Made by a program: the position numbers and the translations under genes. 64,000 nt of DNA from Companilactobacillus jidongensis (lineage in GTDB: Bacteria > Bacillota > Bacilli > Lactobacillales > Lactobacillaceae). The stretch spans positions 1 to 64,000 of the forward strand of contig NZ_RHOP01000009.1 in the NCBI RefSeq assembly GCF_003946575.1, written 5' to 3'. Within the stretch, counting starts at the first letter, position 1; each line of letters begins with the position of its first letter. Positions 16,264-24,083 of this stretch are shown here, piece by piece. The notes under the pieces were generated by a model, which saw nothing but the letters and a program-made list of their open reading frames with translations, was not told the origin of the DNA and made no database searches.

Positions 16264-17436
16264 ATGAGTAAGTTCTCAATTTTAATAACACTATTCGCCG
16301 CTCTAGCGACCCCACTAATAATGGCGCGCTTCAGAATAACCAGAATTCCAGGAACTGTTGCTGAAATAATTATGGGAATTATTATTGGCAAAACTGGATT
16401 CAATCTAATCCAACCAAACTCTACTTTGACTTACTTAGCTAATTTAGGTGTCATCATGTTGATTTTTTTAGGTGGGATGGAAATCGATTTTTCCTTATTT
16501 GAGAAAAAACCTAAAGGAGCTGAAAAATCTCCTTTAGGTTTGGCATTCGGTAGCTTTATGTCGGTGCTGATAATGTCAATAATCCTAAGTGTGGCACTAT
16601 ATTACAGTGGATTATTCAACAATATTATTTTGGCAACGATCTTGGTCAGCACAATTGCACTTGGTGTCATTATTTCATTATTAACAGAAGTAAACTTACT
16701 GGAAAATGAATACGGTCAGACGATGCTATTAATTGCGGCTATGGGAGAATTCATCCCCCTTGTTGCATTAACAATTTATTCAGCTATCCAACAAAAAAAT
16801 TATTTTTCTGCATTTCTACTACCAGTTATTTTCATAGTTGCTATCTGGTTACTAAGGCGATTCAAGCGCGTTTATGCGTTCTTCGACAACATCGACAAAG
16901 CGACTACACAACTCGATATTCGACTGGCATTCTTCTTGATATTCACTTTGGTTACAGTTGCTCAACAGATCGGTGCTGAAAGTATCTTGGGAGCCTTCTT
17001 AGCTGGTGTGGTCATGAAATTACTCAATCCGAAAAAAGATACCCAAGAAAAACTCAGTTCCATGGCATATGGCTTTTTCGTCCCTATCTTCTTTATCGTT
17101 ACAGGAGTCAACTTGAACTTAAGAACAATGTTCAAGGATCAAAATGCACTACTGCTGATTCCAATCTTCTTCATTGCCTTCATCTTGGCAAAGTCAATTA
17201 TCTTCTTTGTCTTAAGACACAAGTTTGGCAATAAGCATTCATTCGGAGCTGCAATCTTAATGTCTACAACCATCACATTAGTATTACCCATCTTACAAGT
17301 TGGTCAAAATTTAAAAATCATTAATGAAGCTCAGAATGGCGCTATTACCTTAGCAGCTATTATTACCTGTATCGTCTGCCCAATGATTTTCAATAAAATA
17401 TTGAGTTCTGACGAACCAGAACTTAAAGAAGCTTGA
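16264..17436 (+). CDS. Cation:proton antiporter (CPA2/Kef type)
   Basis: 390 residues with about 12 hydrophobic segments, matching the Na_H_Exchanger (CPA2) domain without a C-terminal RCK domain. The N-terminal GTVAEIIMGIIIGKTGFNLI and LGVIMLIFLGGMEIDFSLF are characteristic. LGAFLAGVVMKLL and GFFVPIFFIVTGVNLNL lie in the second half. It exchanges K+ or Na+ for H+ across the cell membrane. It is transcribed after the NmrA-like genes but behind a terminator. KefF-like quinone reductases can gate Kef antiporters, but no such link is shown here. Confidence 0.85.
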   Translation: MSKFSILITLFAALATPLIMARFRITRIPGTVAEIIMGIIIGKTGFNLIQPNSTLTYLANLGVIMLIFLGGMEIDFSLFEKKPKGAEKSPLGLAFGSFMSVLIMSIILSVALYYSGLFNNIILATILVSTIALGVIISLLTEVNLLENEYGQTMLLIAAMGEFIPLVALTIYSAIQQKNYFSAFLLPVIFIVAIWLLRRFKRVYAFFDNIDKATTQLDIRLAFFLIFTLVTVAQQIGAESILGAFLAGVVMKLLNPKKDTQEKLSSMAYGFFVPIFFIVTGVNLNLRTMFKDQNALLLIPIFFIAFILAKSIIFFVLRHKFGNKHSFGAAILMSTTITLVLPILQVGQNLKIINEAQNGAITLAAIITCIVCPMIFNKILSSDEPELKEA

Positions 17437-17489
17437 AGACTTCAATTGAAGTCTAAATCATGATATTATGTATCTGGAGGTGTAGTGCT

Positions 17490-17708
17490 ATGACTGTTAC
17501 ATCATTAAGATTTAAAGACGATCAATATAAACAAGTTAAGAACTTAGCAAAATTCTATGGTATCTCAGTAACTGAATTTATGAGACAAACCGTACTTGAA
17601 AAAGTCAACGATGAGAATGATTATCAAGATGCTATGAAGAACCTTAAAGAAAGCCATGGCGAAACCGTTAATCGTACAGAAATACTTAAAAGATTAAACT
17701 TGAAATGA
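17490..17708 (+). CDS. RelB/DinJ-like antitoxin (ribbon-helix-helix)
   Basis: 72 residues from the ATG at 17490, which has GGAGG ten bases upstream. The N-terminus (TVTSLRFKDDQYKQVKNLA) is a MetJ/Arc-type ribbon-helix-helix. The acidic C-terminal half would wrap the toxin. Its stop overlaps the start of the RelE-like gene (ATGA), the standard toxin-antitoxin layout. The complex would repress its own promoter. Confidence 0.82.
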   Translation: MTVTSLRFKDDQYKQVKNLAKFYGISVTEFMRQTVLEKVNDENDYQDAMKNLKESHGETVNRTEILKRLNLK

Positions 17709-17977
17709 ATAAATATACTTGGGAATTCGCAAAAAAAGCTGATAAAGAATTTAGCAAACTAGATAAGCAAGTTCAAATTAGAATTATAAAATGGTTAGAC
17801 ATGCATATCGAATCTTCTAACAATCCACGTGTTTGGGGAAAGGCATTAGAAGGCGACTTAGGAACACTTTGGAGATACCGTATTGGAAAATATCGATTAA
17901 TAGCAGATATACATGACGATAAATTCGTAGTTGTAATCCTAAAATCTTCCAAAAGAAATGATATTTATAAAAATTAA
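17705..17977 (+). CDS. RelE/ParE-family toxin
   Basis: 90 residues. The RelE fold is shown by YTWEFAKKADKEFSKLDKQVQIRII, split by a helix, then GKALEGDLGTLWRYRIGKYRLIADI and a C-terminal VVVILKSSKRNDIYKN. RelE toxins cleave mRNA in the ribosomal A site, while ParE toxins poison gyrase. The WRYRIGKYRLI strand and the terminal KRNDIY favour RelE. Its start overlaps the antitoxin stop. Terminated by a hairpin shared with the convergent fRMsr gene. Confidence 0.85.
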   Translation: MNKYTWEFAKKADKEFSKLDKQVQIRIIKWLDMHIESSNNPRVWGKALEGDLGTLWRYRIGKYRLIADIHDDKFVVVILKSSKRNDIYKN

Positions 17978-18020
17978 AAAGAATGCAGAAATCATCCAAA
18001 ATGGTTTCTACATTCTTTTT
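17976..18020. terminator. Bidirectional terminator
   Basis: AAAAGAATG-AGAAA pairs with TTTCT-CATTCTTTT. It lies between convergent toxin and GAF-domain genes. Confidence 0.75.
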
Positions 18021-18477
18021 AATTTTCTATATGTGAAGCCAAAACCTTAACAAAATCAGCCAATTCAACTTCATTCGCTTCAGTGAATCTATCTAACGAT
18101 GGTGAATCAATATCTAACACACCGATTTTTTTACCATCCTTAGTGATTGGAACAACTATTTCAGAATTACTAGCACTATCACACGCAATATGTCCAGGAA
18201 ATTCATGGACGTTAGCGATACGATGGATGCTTTGATCTTTGTATGCTGTACCAACGACACCGGCTCCTATTTTGATATGCATACAGGCGACTTTACCTTG
18301 AAATGGTCCAAGGTCTAATTCGTCTGTCTCATCGTTGTACAAGTAAAAACCTGACCAGTTTAAATCCTCATAAGTATCATTTATCAAAGCACTGGCATTA
18401 GCTAAATTAGTTATCAAATTTGTTTCATGATATAATAGCGCATCTAATTGTTGATTCATAAGTGATGTTTCTGACAT
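18019..18477 (-). CDS. msrC: Free methionine-(R)-sulfoxide reductase (GAF domain)
   Basis: 152 residues of a single GAF domain of the fRMsr type. LNWSGFYLYNDETDELDLGPFQG is read as WSGFYLY and ELDLGPFQG. The catalytic cysteines are in GKVACMHIKIGAGVVGTA (two parts) and HIACDSASNSEIVVPI. IGVLDIDSPSLDRFTEAN closes the pocket. It reduces free Met-R-sulfoxide with thioredoxin, an antioxidant repair function in the cytoplasm. Followed upstream on the same strand by a DMT permease only as a neighbour. Confidence 0.88.
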   Translation of the reverse strand: MSETSLMNQQLDALLYHETNLITNLANASALINDTYEDLNWSGFYLYNDETDELDLGPFQGKVACMHIKIGAGVVGTAYKDQSIHRIANVHEFPGHIACDSASNSEIVVPITKDGKKIGVLDIDSPSLDRFTEANEVELADFVKVLASHIEN

Positions 18478-18508
18478 CTGAAATCCTCCTAATAATAAAT
18501 ATCAATTA

Positions 18509-19420
18509 CTATGGTTTTCTGATCATATTGCGATTGATCAAATAACGCGTGACTATTCCTCGAATATCAAATTGAGCAATCAACGTGGCCATAATGATCA
18601 GACTCCCACCTATCACTAAATGTTGTGTCAATGGTTCAACGTGGAATACGACTGAAACTATATTGGCGAATAGTGACTCGGTCATTAACACCAATCCAGC
18701 CGTAACAGTGTCAGTGTATTTTTGACTAGTAACTTGAATCACTTGAGCTGCAAATGTCGCCACAATGCCCAGATAAATCACCGGTCCAATGGCGGCTCCC
18801 CAATTAATCTGTGGTAATTTACTATAATCAATTGTGAATGAATACAATATCCCACAAATTGCTTGAACAAATCCTAATTGAAATGCCAGAATCTGTGGAC
18901 GAGCATTTTTAGTTGCATATCCATAATAAGTCATCTGCAAAGCATAAAATATTGCACTTAATACGGTCAAAAAATCTCCCATATGAAATTGCAGACCAGT
19001 CGAAATAATTCCCGTCAAAAATACCATTCCAAATATACATAATACAATAGATAGGTAAATTTTTAGTGGTGGAACTCTTTTGAAGAACAACCAAGCGATA
19101 AATGGTAATAAAATAACGTAAATCGAAGTTATAAACGAGCTATTACTTGGCGTCGTGTATTCCAGTCCCGTGGACTGCAGTTGCACAACAACAAAATTGA
19201 ATATTGCACAGACAGCTCCAATCTTGAATTCTTTCCAGGTCATTGTTTTGACTACTCTTCGAAAAAAAATATAAACCAACGCTGCGGAGATTAATCCACG
19301 TAACGTATTAATAACTGACGGCGGCATATGACCCACAATCGCCATTTTGATAAATGTGTAACTAGTTCCCCACATGAAAGCAACCAGCAATAGATTTCTA
19401 TTAGCTCGTGATTGCACCAT
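18509..19420 (-). CDS. EamA/DMT-family transporter
   Basis: 303 residues from the ATG at 19420, with AGGTG upstream. A TTG one codon earlier is less likely. Ten hydrophobic helices form two EamA repeats: the first has LLVAFMWGTSYTFIKMAI, the second begins near LTVLSAIFYALQMTYYGYA. Such proteins export amino acids or other small metabolites. It ends 31 bases before the fRMsr start, so the two may form an operon. Substrate unknown. Confidence 0.83.
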   Translation of the reverse strand: MVQSRANRNLLLVAFMWGTSYTFIKMAIVGHMPPSVINTLRGLISAALVYIFFRRVVKTMTWKEFKIGAVCAIFNFVVVQLQSTGLEYTTPSNSSFITSIYVILLPFIAWLFFKRVPPLKIYLSIVLCIFGMVFLTGIISTGLQFHMGDFLTVLSAIFYALQMTYYGYATKNARPQILAFQLGFVQAICGILYSFTIDYSKLPQINWGAAIGPVIYLGIVATFAAQVIQVTSQKYTDTVTAGLVLMTESLFANIVSVVFHVEPLTQHLVIGGSLIIMATLIAQFDIRGIVTRYLINRNMIRKP

Positions 19421-19489
19421 CAAATCACCTGTTTCAATAAGTAATGTGATAATGTTAGCTTTTGTCAGGCTTTAGCGCAATAAAAAAAA

Positions 19490-20488
19490 TTATATTTTTT
19501 CAGAAACTTTTACTATTGTTCGACCAAGATGTCTTCCCTGCTTTAATTGATCCAAAACCTGCGGAACTTCTTCAAGAATTACTTCATTGTATTTCAGGTT
19601 GTCAAAAATATGCCAATCATTAATAAATCGATTCCAAATTGCTGATCGAGATTCGATTGGATATTTTACCGAATCAATTCCAAACAAGTTAATGCCTCGA
19701 AGAATAAATGGCAAGACAGTGGTATCCAATTTAATTCCGGCAGCATTACCACACATAGTCATGCTTCCACCATAAGAAATCTGCGGTATTAATTCAGCTG
19801 CAACATACCCACCAACAGTATCGATAACAAAATCAAAACTCGACTTCTTCAGTGGTTTACCATCCGTTTTAATATCCTCAGGTCTAACAATCTTATTAGC
19901 GCCTAATTCCTTAGCAAGTTCAACTTGATAGTCTTTTCTTACCAAGGCATTAATATTATCAAATCCCATCACAGATAAGATTTGAACTGCAATACTACCA
20001 ACTCCACCAGTTGATCCTGTTATCAGAACTTCAGGACGGTTGCTTACAGACATACCATTATCCAAAAGTTTGACAATCGCTAAAGCTGCAGTAAAACCGG
20101 CGGTCCCAAGCATCATTGCTTGTTTGCATGACATATTTTCCGGTAGCTTGACAATCCATTCTTCTGAAACTCTAACGTACTCAGACAAACCACCAGTGTG
20201 GGACATACCAAGATCAAATCCAGTAATTAACACCTTATCCCCAGACTTAAATTTACTATCAGCTGATGAGACAATAACACCACTAAGATCAATACCAGGA
20301 ATCATCGGATAGTTACGAATAACTCCCCCGTGATTTTGAACTGCCAGCATGTCTTTGTAATTGAGTGAACTGTACATAACTTTTATAACTACATCACCTG
20401 AGGACAAATCATCCATGGTAATCTTTTTTACGCCATATTCAATTTGATCATTAAGCTTATCTACCACAATTGCTTTGAACTTGTCCAT
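19490..20488 (-). CDS. yhdH: Quinone oxidoreductase of the YhdH/AcuI family
   Basis: 332 residues from the ATG at 20488, chosen for its 7-base distance from GAGG. An ATG sits directly in front of it and others lie further up without a site. It is a zinc-free medium-chain reductase. SSLNYKDMLAV, PMIPGIDLSG, GTAGFTAALAI and the NADPH loop TGSTGGVGSIAVQIL are the family landmarks. GINLFGIDSVKYP is typical of YhdH/AcuI. AcuI reduces acryloyl-CoA with NADPH. Other members reduce quinones or enones. Fits the many electrophile-handling genes nearby. Confidence 0.87.
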   Translation of the reverse strand: MDKFKAIVVDKLNDQIEYGVKKITMDDLSSGDVVIKVMYSSLNYKDMLAVQNHGGVIRNYPMIPGIDLSGVIVSSADSKFKSGDKVLITGFDLGMSHTGGLSEYVRVSEEWIVKLPENMSCKQAMMLGTAGFTAALAIVKLLDNGMSVSNRPEVLITGSTGGVGSIAVQILSVMGFDNINALVRKDYQVELAKELGANKIVRPEDIKTDGKPLKKSSFDFVIDTVGGYVAAELIPQISYGGSMTMCGNAAGIKLDTTVLPFILRGINLFGIDSVKYPIESRSAIWNRFINDWHIFDNLKYNEVILEEVPQVLDQLKQGRHLGRTIVKVSEKI

Positions 20489-20535
20489 CATGACACCTCT
20501 AATTATATTTAATCTAAGAATATCATTAAATAACA

Positions 20536-20574
20536 AAAACATCAGAAATCCTTCCCGAGGATAACTGATGTTTT
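20536..20574 (-). terminator. Terminator of the LysM-3D gene
   Basis: ACATCAG-ATCCT pairs with AGGAT-CTGATGT with flanking A and T runs. It lies downstream of the stop at 20613. Confidence 0.7.
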
Positions 20575-20612
20575 ATTTAGTTTGTTTTTTTAAAACAACT
20601 GATTATTATTGA

Positions 20613-21275
20613 TTAAACAACTTCAACAGTAGCTGAAGTTACACCGTATGAAGGAATTGATGCATTAGGCATAGCAACATCCAATTGTTGTGGATTGCTG
20701 TATGCAAATGTTCCTGTATCATTAACTGTTCTGTACATTACTGTACCGTCAGCTAGTGTAATCTTCAATTGTGTTCCCTTAGGGAATACTGAAAGGTTAG
20801 CAGCAACGCCACCATAACCCATGCTTGAACCTAATACAGCTGGATCATAGAAACTGATCTTGAATGTACCATATGATGTACCTGTTGTACTAGTACTTTG
20901 AGTTTGTGTAGCTGATTGTGTTGTAGCAGCTGGTGCTTGTGTTGCTTGAGTTTGTGTTTGTGTTGCTGTTGTGTCAACTGTACTTTCTTGTGTTGTTGTA
21001 TCTGTTGTTGCAGCAGCATTAGCTGTAGCTGATGGAAGATAAACTGTTTCTCCTGGGAAAATCAAATCGAATCCACCGACTTCACGGCCATTAGCTTGCT
21101 CTAGTTCTGCAATTGTAATTCCATTATTAGCAGCAATACTCTTGTAAGTATCTCCTGCTTCAATTGTCACGCGAGTGCTGTCTACGGTGATCGCAGCTTC
21201 AGCAGTCTTTGCAGTTGCTCCCATTGCAGTTAGGGCTGTAGCACTTAATAGTGCAATAGATAATACTTTTTTCAT
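20613..21275 (-). CDS. Secreted LysM and 3D-domain cell-wall protein
   Basis: 220 residues. Signal peptide at 1-28 (KKVLSIALLSATALTAMGA, then cleavage after AEA). One LysM domain covers about 35-80 (VTIEAGDTYKSIAANNGITI, then PGETVYLPS). A low-complexity Thr/Gln/Ala linker spans about 85-135. A C-terminal double-psi 3D domain has YGGVAANLSVFPKGTQLKI, YRTVNDTG and QLDVAMPN, the last two holding the conserved Asp residues. LysM binds peptidoglycan. The 3D domain is related to MltA-type lytic transglycosylases, so a muralytic or resuscitation-factor-like role is likely. Confidence 0.87.
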   Translation of the reverse strand: MKKVLSIALLSATALTAMGATAKTAEAAITVDSTRVTIEAGDTYKSIAANNGITIAELEQANGREVGGFDLIFPGETVYLPSATANAAATTDTTTQESTVDTTATQTQTQATQAPAATTQSATQTQSTSTTGTSYGTFKISFYDPAVLGSSMGYGGVAANLSVFPKGTQLKITLADGTVMYRTVNDTGTFAYSNPQQLDVAMPNASIPSYGVTSATVEVV

Positions 21276-21565
21276 AAATTAAAAACATCCTCATATTTTT
21301 TTTAGCTCTCAACGCTATGAGTGATACTATAACAGGCTTATGTTACATAAAAACTTAAATAGTATTACAAAAACTACCTTTTATGTAACATTGGTAACAC
21401 AATTGCAACAATCAATAAGTAAAAACCTATCGTATCAATAAACACAGAGTACGCAAAATTTCAGAAAAATATTTATAATTTACAAGGTTTTTTGAAATTA
21501 TTTTATATAAAATTACTACAAAAAGCAAAAAAGCCTATTTTATAGGCTTTTAACTTAATTCTATC
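21276..21565. other. Intergenic region upstream of the LysM-3D gene
   Basis: 290 bases, strongly AT-rich. It holds the promoter of the LysM-3D gene and the terminator of the unknown gene at 21566. TGTTACATAAAA and TTATGTAACATT-like stretches (about 21342-21400) form a TGTTACATAA/TTATGTAACA inverted pair. No coding sequence is seen. Confidence 0.5.
21529..21551 (-). terminator. Terminator after the MerR operon
   Basis: AAAAGCCTA pairs with TAGGCTTTT around a 5-base loop, with T-runs on the minus strand. Confidence 0.75.
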
Positions 21566-22267
21566 TTATGAAAAATATTTCAACAATTCAAAACTCATTC
21601 TGATGAGTTCAAATGAATGTTGATTTTGTAATTTTTTCAAGGATAATCGGTTATTGTTTATTTTTCTCAATTCGTTAAGATCCTGAAATGCCTTAGCGAC
21701 CAAGTTATATTCAAATAATTCAGACTTGAAATACGTTTCATAATGTTTGTCCTGTTCTACGAATGGTGGAGTATATGGTTTCTCCAATAACTTATCAAAG
21801 AAACTACTATCAAATTGCTTCCAATCATCACCTGGATAATCGAGGACCAAATCGGCCAACTTTGAACTCTGGGTGGCAATGAATGCCGTCATCAAGATCC
21901 AACTCAACTTCTGAGATATTTGCATTTTTTTGGCTAAAGCTGTTGCCAGGTAAATTTCGAATGAATACTTTGTGTCCTTGACGCCGTACTTCATTTCCAA
22001 ATCATCAATTAACGTAAAGGCATTATCCAAATAAACATCTCCGCAAGTCTTTTCATTCATGAACTGATCCATAGTCTGCTGATCATAAATACTCAGCTTG
22101 CCAATATCAATCAAATCATCTAGGGATGTTTTAGCATCCCCCTTCAGACTGATGAGAACTCCCTGACTATCAAGTTTCAATGTCTGAATTATTTCACGAC
22201 TACTCTTAGTCCATGGCTGAATCAGTGAATCATTCTTCATTACTGAATAGTAAGTTACATTAGACAT
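21566..22267 (-). CDS. Unknown protein coupled to the AdhR-like MerR regulator
   Basis: About 233 residues from the ATG at 22267, which overlaps the MerR stop by eight bases. A TTG 30 bases earlier is in frame but poorly placed. I do not recognise the family. No signal peptide or membrane helix is visible. The protein is mostly helical and acidic, with an internal Ala-rich helix (YLATALAKKMQISQKLSWIL). It ends RMSFELLKYFS. Being the third gene of an NmrA-MerR-unknown operon, it may serve the same stress response, but there is no direct evidence. Confidence 0.65.
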   Translation of the reverse strand: MSNVTYYSVMKNDSLIQPWTKSSREIIQTLKLDSQGVLISLKGDAKTSLDDLIDIGKLSIYDQQTMDQFMNEKTCGDVYLDNAFTLIDDLEMKYGVKDTKYSFEIYLATALAKKMQISQKLSWILMTAFIATQSSKLADLVLDYPGDDWKQFDSSFFDKLLEKPYTPPFVEQDKHYETYFKSELFEYNLVAKAFQDLNELRKINNNRLSLKKLQNQHSFELIRMSFELLKYFS

Positions 22268-22652
22268 TTTCTTTTTGGTTTTCAAGTTCCTTTTCAAATT
22301 TTGCTAAATGTTCATCATATGTATCGATCTTCATTGAGATTCGATCGTAAGTATTCTGCATATCATCAAGTTTTGACTTAATAAGTGCTTGTTGCTCTTC
22401 AAGAATCTCTTTACGACGAGCAACGGTCGAATCTCCTTTACCAAACAACGAAATATATTCAGCTAATGATTCAACTGACATGCCAGACATACGCATGCAC
22501 TTAGAAAAATTGATCCAATTCTCATCTTCCTGAGTAAAATCACGATAACCGACACTATTGCGATGAACTGGTGGAATCAATCCTACTTTTTCGTAGTATC
22601 TAATTGTGGCTTCACTTAGTTCATATTTTTTTGCAACTTCTTTTATATTCAT
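22260..22652 (-). CDS. MerR-family regulator, AdhR/NmlR-like (Cys52)
   Basis: 130 residues. The HTH at 1-37 reads MNIKEVAKKYELSEATIRYY. The motif NFSKCMRMSGMSVESLAEYI places a single Cys at residue 52. This is the same position and context as the Cys of Bacillus AdhR and pneumococcal NmlR, which react to aldehydes and other electrophiles. A C-terminal coiled coil (about 75-125) would form the dimer. It is co-transcribed with the NmrA-like gene at 22670. Three promoters with 19-bp spacers (14812, 23431, 23498) are plausible targets. Confidence 0.88.
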   Translation of the reverse strand: MNIKEVAKKYELSEATIRYYEKVGLIPPVHRNSVGYRDFTQEDENWINFSKCMRMSGMSVESLAEYISLFGKGDSTVARRKEILEEQQALIKSKLDDMQNTYDRISMKIDTYDEHLAKFEKELENQKENV

Positions 22653-22669
22653 TTGTACACCTCTTTGGT

Positions 22670-23266
22670 TTAAGCTCGACTGATACCCAAGCTTTCATTT
22701 ACATACAACGTTGGCTCGTTAATAATCCGAGTAGATAAATCAGCAACACTTCTTCTGGAAACATTTCTTCCTACAAAAGTTTCACCTTTAAATGTGATTT
22801 GATAATTCAAGTCAGTATTATTGTCATACCAACTTGGGCGAATAACGGTCGAATCCAAATCAGATTCTTCTACTATATCAGCCGCCTTACGATATGGAAT
22901 CAAAACTGATTCTACATTATCACTGTCACCATCAGAATTTACTTCATTGTAAATTCCCATTGAACTGATCAAGATAACACGTTTTACCTCATTGTTGTGC
23001 ATTGCATCGACGACGTTTTGTGTAATCAGTGGCAATTCACCAGTAACACTGATGAAGACAACATCTTGATTCTCAACTGCAACATTCAAATCATCCATCT
23101 TAGTGGCATCACCAGCAATGACTGTTTCACGCGACTCATCAATATCTCCTAAACGACTAGGATCTCTAACAAATAATGTTAAATGATTCTCACTTGAACT
23201 TAACAAGTCTCTTCTAACAACTGAACCAATTGAACCACTTGCACCAATCAATAATATGTTTTCCAT
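22670..23266 (-). CDS. NmrA-like NAD(P)-binding oxidoreductase
   Basis: 198 residues, first gene of the MerR operon, with GAGGTGA before the ATG. ILLIGASGSIGSVVRRDLL is the nucleotide loop. VVFISVTGELPLI, VILISSMGIYNEV and STVIRPSWYDNNTDL follow. Closely related to the protein at 14878, sharing the C-terminal SVADL and SLGIxR ending. Likely an NAD(P)H-dependent reductase acting on an electrophile or quinone. Its promoter has the MerR-type 19-bp spacer. Confidence 0.83.
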   Translation of the reverse strand: MENILLIGASGSIGSVVRRDLLSSSENHLTLFVRDPSRLGDIDESRETVIAGDATKMDDLNVAVENQDVVFISVTGELPLITQNVVDAMHNNEVKRVILISSMGIYNEVNSDGDSDNVESVLIPYRKAADIVEESDLDSTVIRPSWYDNNTDLNYQITFKGETFVGRNVSRRSVADLSTRIINEPTLYVNESLGISRA

Positions 23267-23291
23267 TTAAATCACCTCATGCTTCCTTCTC

Positions 23292-23425
23292 TTTTTCCAC
23301 TCTCTAACACGAGTTACAAAAGCCAGATTCCTGTGCCTGCTACAGATAGTGAGGTTACCAACCTCGTTGGCAACTTCACTATCTTAGGCAGTGCTCAGAA
23401 TCTACCGGTTTTTTCCACTCTCTAA
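23292..23425. repeat. Hairpin element bordered by 16-bp direct repeats
   Basis: TTTTTCCACTCTCTAA occurs at 23292-23307 and again at 23410-23425. Between them lies an imperfect palindrome. The inner arms 23344-23362 and 23366-23384 match at 17 of 19 positions. Outer pairs are TGCCT/AGGCA (23334-23338, 23386-23390) and AGATTC/GAATCT (23325-23330, 23398-23403). Inside, GAGGTT/AACCTC (23351-23356, 23360-23365) and CCAAC/GTTGG are alternative stems. It lies between the NmrA gene and its promoter and could be a small inserted element or a leader RNA switch. Confidence 0.6.
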
Positions 23426-23430
23426 ATATT

Positions 23431-23461
23431 AATATAAACCTTAAACCATACTTTAACGCAA
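23431..23461 (-). promoter_or_regulatory. MerR-type promoter (19-bp spacer) of the NmrA-MerR operon
   Basis: On the minus strand TTGCGT (-35) and TATATT (-10) are 19 bases apart. A partial dyad (CGTTAAAGT-at-GGTTTAAGG) spans the spacer. The transcript would carry the hairpin element 23322-23407 in its leader. Confidence 0.6.
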
Positions 23462-23497
23462 GATATTTATATATTAAATTTTTTATTCCTAAAACTC

Positions 23498-23528
23498 TTG
23501 CCCTCAAGTCCACTCGAAGGTCTATTAT
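23498..23528 (+). promoter_or_regulatory. MerR-type promoter (19-bp spacer) of the flavodoxin genes
   Basis: TTGCCC (-35) and TATTAT (-10) are separated by 19 bases that contain CCCTCAAGT-cc-ACTCGAAGG, a dyad with 7 of 9 matching arm bases. It is back to back with the promoter at 23431. Confidence 0.65.
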
Positions 23529-23556
23529 GAAGTCGTATTTATGGGAGGACACACAC

Positions 23557-24006
23557 ATGAAATCAATCGTTATTTATTTTTCCGAATCTGGAAATACCAA
23601 AAAAGCAGCACAGTTCATTGCCCAAGAAACTCATTCAGATATAGATGAACTAAAACCTACCAAACCATACCCTGACAATTACGATCGACTTGTAGAAGTA
23701 TCAGGTGATGAAATAGATAATAATATCCATCCTGCAATTGACAAGGATTTTAACTTTTCTGATTATAATGTGATTTATTTAGGTTATCCGACTTGGTACC
23801 ATCAAACACCAATGATCATCAATAGTTTCTTCGATACTTATGACCTGTCTAACAAGACAATTATTCCATTCACAACCACTTACAGTAGTGAATTTGACGA
23901 AAGTAAACCATTTATCGAAAAAATATCCGCTACTAGAAATGTGAAACTAGCAACAGGGTTCCGTGCTAACTCAGATACCGAGATCAAAAAGTATTTAACT
24001 AAATAG
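23557..24006 (+). CDS. Flavodoxin
   Basis: 149 residues from the ATG at 23557, with GGGAGGA upstream. An in-frame ATG 30 bases earlier overlaps the -10 region. YFSESGNTKKAAQFIA is the FMN phosphate loop (S-x-S/T-G-N-T). YNVIYLGYPTWYHQTPMII carries the flavin-stacking Trp. TIIPFTTTYSSEF and the terminal TGFRANS complete the short-chain flavodoxin-like fold. An electron carrier or NAD(P)H-dependent reductase partner. Preceded by a MerR-type promoter, so probably part of the electrophile response. Confidence 0.86.
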   Translation: MKSIVIYFSESGNTKKAAQFIAQETHSDIDELKPTKPYPDNYDRLVEVSGDEIDNNIHPAIDKDFNFSDYNVIYLGYPTWYHQTPMIINSFFDTYDLSNKTIIPFTTTYSSEFDESKPFIEKISATRNVKLATGFRANSDTEIKKYLTK

Positions 24007-24083
24007 CCAACAATGTGAAATTAATCACCCTTTCATAATCTTATTGGTTTAAAATATAAATATAGCTAATAAAGGAGCAGATC

